Positions 63,367-64,000 of a stretch of 64,000 nt of DNA are shown here, in pieces. Below the pieces are notes generated by a model that was given only the letters and a program-made list of their open reading frames with translations, searched no databases and was not told the origin of the DNA. Source of the stretch: Saccharomycopsis phalli (lineage: Eukaryota > Ascomycota > Saccharomycetes > Ascoideales > Saccharomycopsidaceae); the NCBI GenBank assembly GCA_020342235.1, contig CP073215.1, forward strand, positions 1,612,001-1,676,000, given 5' to 3'. Each line of letters opens with the position of its first letter. Position 1 is the first letter of the stretch. A program made the translations under genes and the position numbers.

Positions 63367-64000
63367 CTAAGTGCCAAAGTAGAGAGTATCTATAAACCTA
63401 GTCTTGTGCCAGGCACCGGTAGTTTCAATTTTCCCGACAACCACGCGGACTTTGCTAAATGCATTCAAGATTCTTCTGACACCAGTCTCAGTTGCCAAGT
63501 AGCACACCACTATGATTTCTTCCATCTTTACCCCGTGATCAAGCAATACCTGAATAGACATGATCACTGCAGCCCCACTGATGATCTGAGCGTCCATTAA
63601 CAAGATTTTTTTGTCGGTGACGTTGTAGAGGGCTTCTGGGAGCATTATGGAGTGTAATTGCGGCTCGCCGGTAGTGCTGTCGGACTGGACAAGTAGTTTA
63701 CCGATGCTAATCTCTGGGAAAGTACGCTTGAGGGACGTCATGAAGCAGTCACCCGACCGGATTATGTTCACTGCGAATATGACATTTGCTCTCCCGATTG
63801 GATTTTCTAACGTGTGGTCTCTAGGGCAAAGAGCCGGGCTCTCTAGCTTGGTGTACGAGACGTACTCCAATGCCTTGTAGATCAAGTTGGAGGCCGCACG
63901 GTTAAAGTAGAAGATGAAATCGTCGCGGCTGGTTGCTCGGTTGATGAGAATCGTGTAAATGGAGCTCATCTGGTTGGTATCTTCCAAAATGGTCAAGTGG
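63367..64000 (-). CDS. URK1: Uridine kinase with UPRT-like C-terminal domain, 3' part (Urk1-like)
   Basis: The frame is open to the right edge, so only the last ~210 residues are present and the start lies outside the window. The visible part is a uracil-phosphoribosyltransferase-like domain: QMSSIYTILINRATSRDDFIFYFNR, AVNIIRSGDCFMTSL, IGKLLVQSDSTTGEPQLH, and the PRPP-loop equivalent MDAQIISGAAVI, which departs from the DPMLATGG motif of active UPRTases. This pattern fits the C-terminal domain of uridine kinases (yeast Urk1, animal UCKL1), which follows a P-loop kinase domain. A free-standing UPRT such as Fur1 is less likely because of the altered PRPP loop. Confidence 0.65.
   Translation of the reverse strand, partial: HLTILEDTNQMSSIYTILINRATSRDDFIFYFNRAASNLIYKALEYVSYTKLESPALCPRDHTLENPIGRANVIFAVNIIRSGDCFMTSLKRTFPEISIGKLLVQSDSTTGEPQLHSIMLPEALYNVTDKKILLMDAQIISGAAVIMSIQVLLDHGVKMEEIIVVCYLATETGVRRILNAFSKVRVVVGKIETTGAWHKTRFIDTLYFGT

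Noticed and set aside
1-64000. Transposons, virus-like elements, CRISPR arrays, centromere or telomere
   Set aside because: No integrase, reverse transcriptase, capsid or transposase motifs, no long terminal or direct repeats, and no telomere-like arrays were seen.

Overview
The window is nuclear chromosomal DNA of a budding yeast (Saccharomycotina). It is densely packed with single-copy genes whose closest recognisable relatives are yeast proteins (Efm2, Cdc34, Tsr4, Ths1, Trp3, Sac1, Bet2, Prp4, Npl4, Mdn1, Cdc27, Tor, Dbp9, Vps21, Mrp2). Two CTG codons fall where the protein family has a conserved serine (PRP4 codon at 27936, MRX8 codon at 44775), and a HapX/Hap43-type bZIP factor is present. 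Both point to the CUG-Ser1 clade (Debaryomyces/Candida/Metschnikowia and relatives). If so, CTG should be read as Ser throughout. I see no transposon, CRISPR array, tRNA, rRNA, centromere or telomere.

Layout. 1-10 kb: the 3' end of a PRM10-like membrane protein; a long repeat-bearing protein with a redox-dead glutaredoxin-like tail; EFM2; CDC34 with a likely 5'UTR intron; SLM4/EGO3; TSR4; HAP43; and an OCIA-like membrane protein. 10-20 kb: THS1, the Mediator subunit gene NUT1/MED5, TRP3 with a Gcn4 site, SAC1, and a possible 62-codon ORF just upstream of SAC1. 20-31 kb: an orphan secreted protein, a 2-oxoglutarate dioxygenase, CCC1, BET2, RPS22 (one 5'UTR intron and one coding intron; the coding intron carries snR44), a GH72 glucanosyltransferase with at least four 40-44 nt introns, PRP4, and NPL4 with three 40-49 nt introns and a first coding exon that is only ATG. 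30-49 kb: the 4558-codon MDN1, MRX8, CDC27 and PTC5. 49-64 kb: a TOR kinase with a strongly altered FRB domain, an SPX phosphate transporter, DBP9, VPS21, MRP2, and the 3' end of a uridine kinase/UPRT-like gene.

Links between genes. Ribosome production is well represented (MDN1, DBP9, TSR4, RPS22, snR44, EFM2), and MDN1 and DBP9 carry adjoining PAC- and RRPE-like promoter motifs. Slm4 belongs to the EGO complex that activates TORC1, and a TOR kinase is encoded about 42 kb away. Bet2 geranylgeranylates Rab proteins such as Vps21, whose gene is also here. HAP43 and CCC1 are both iron-homeostasis genes. PRP4, a spliceosome factor, lies between the two most intron-rich genes of the window.

The strongest items for follow-up are the TOR kinase with a non-canonical rapamycin-binding domain, the intron-like element that straddles the stop codon of the glucanosyltransferase gene, and the cluster of 40-49 nt introns. 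The snR44 call is supported by guide pairings worked out from remembered rRNA sequence. No database search was possible; family calls rest on recognised motifs and remembered family sequences.
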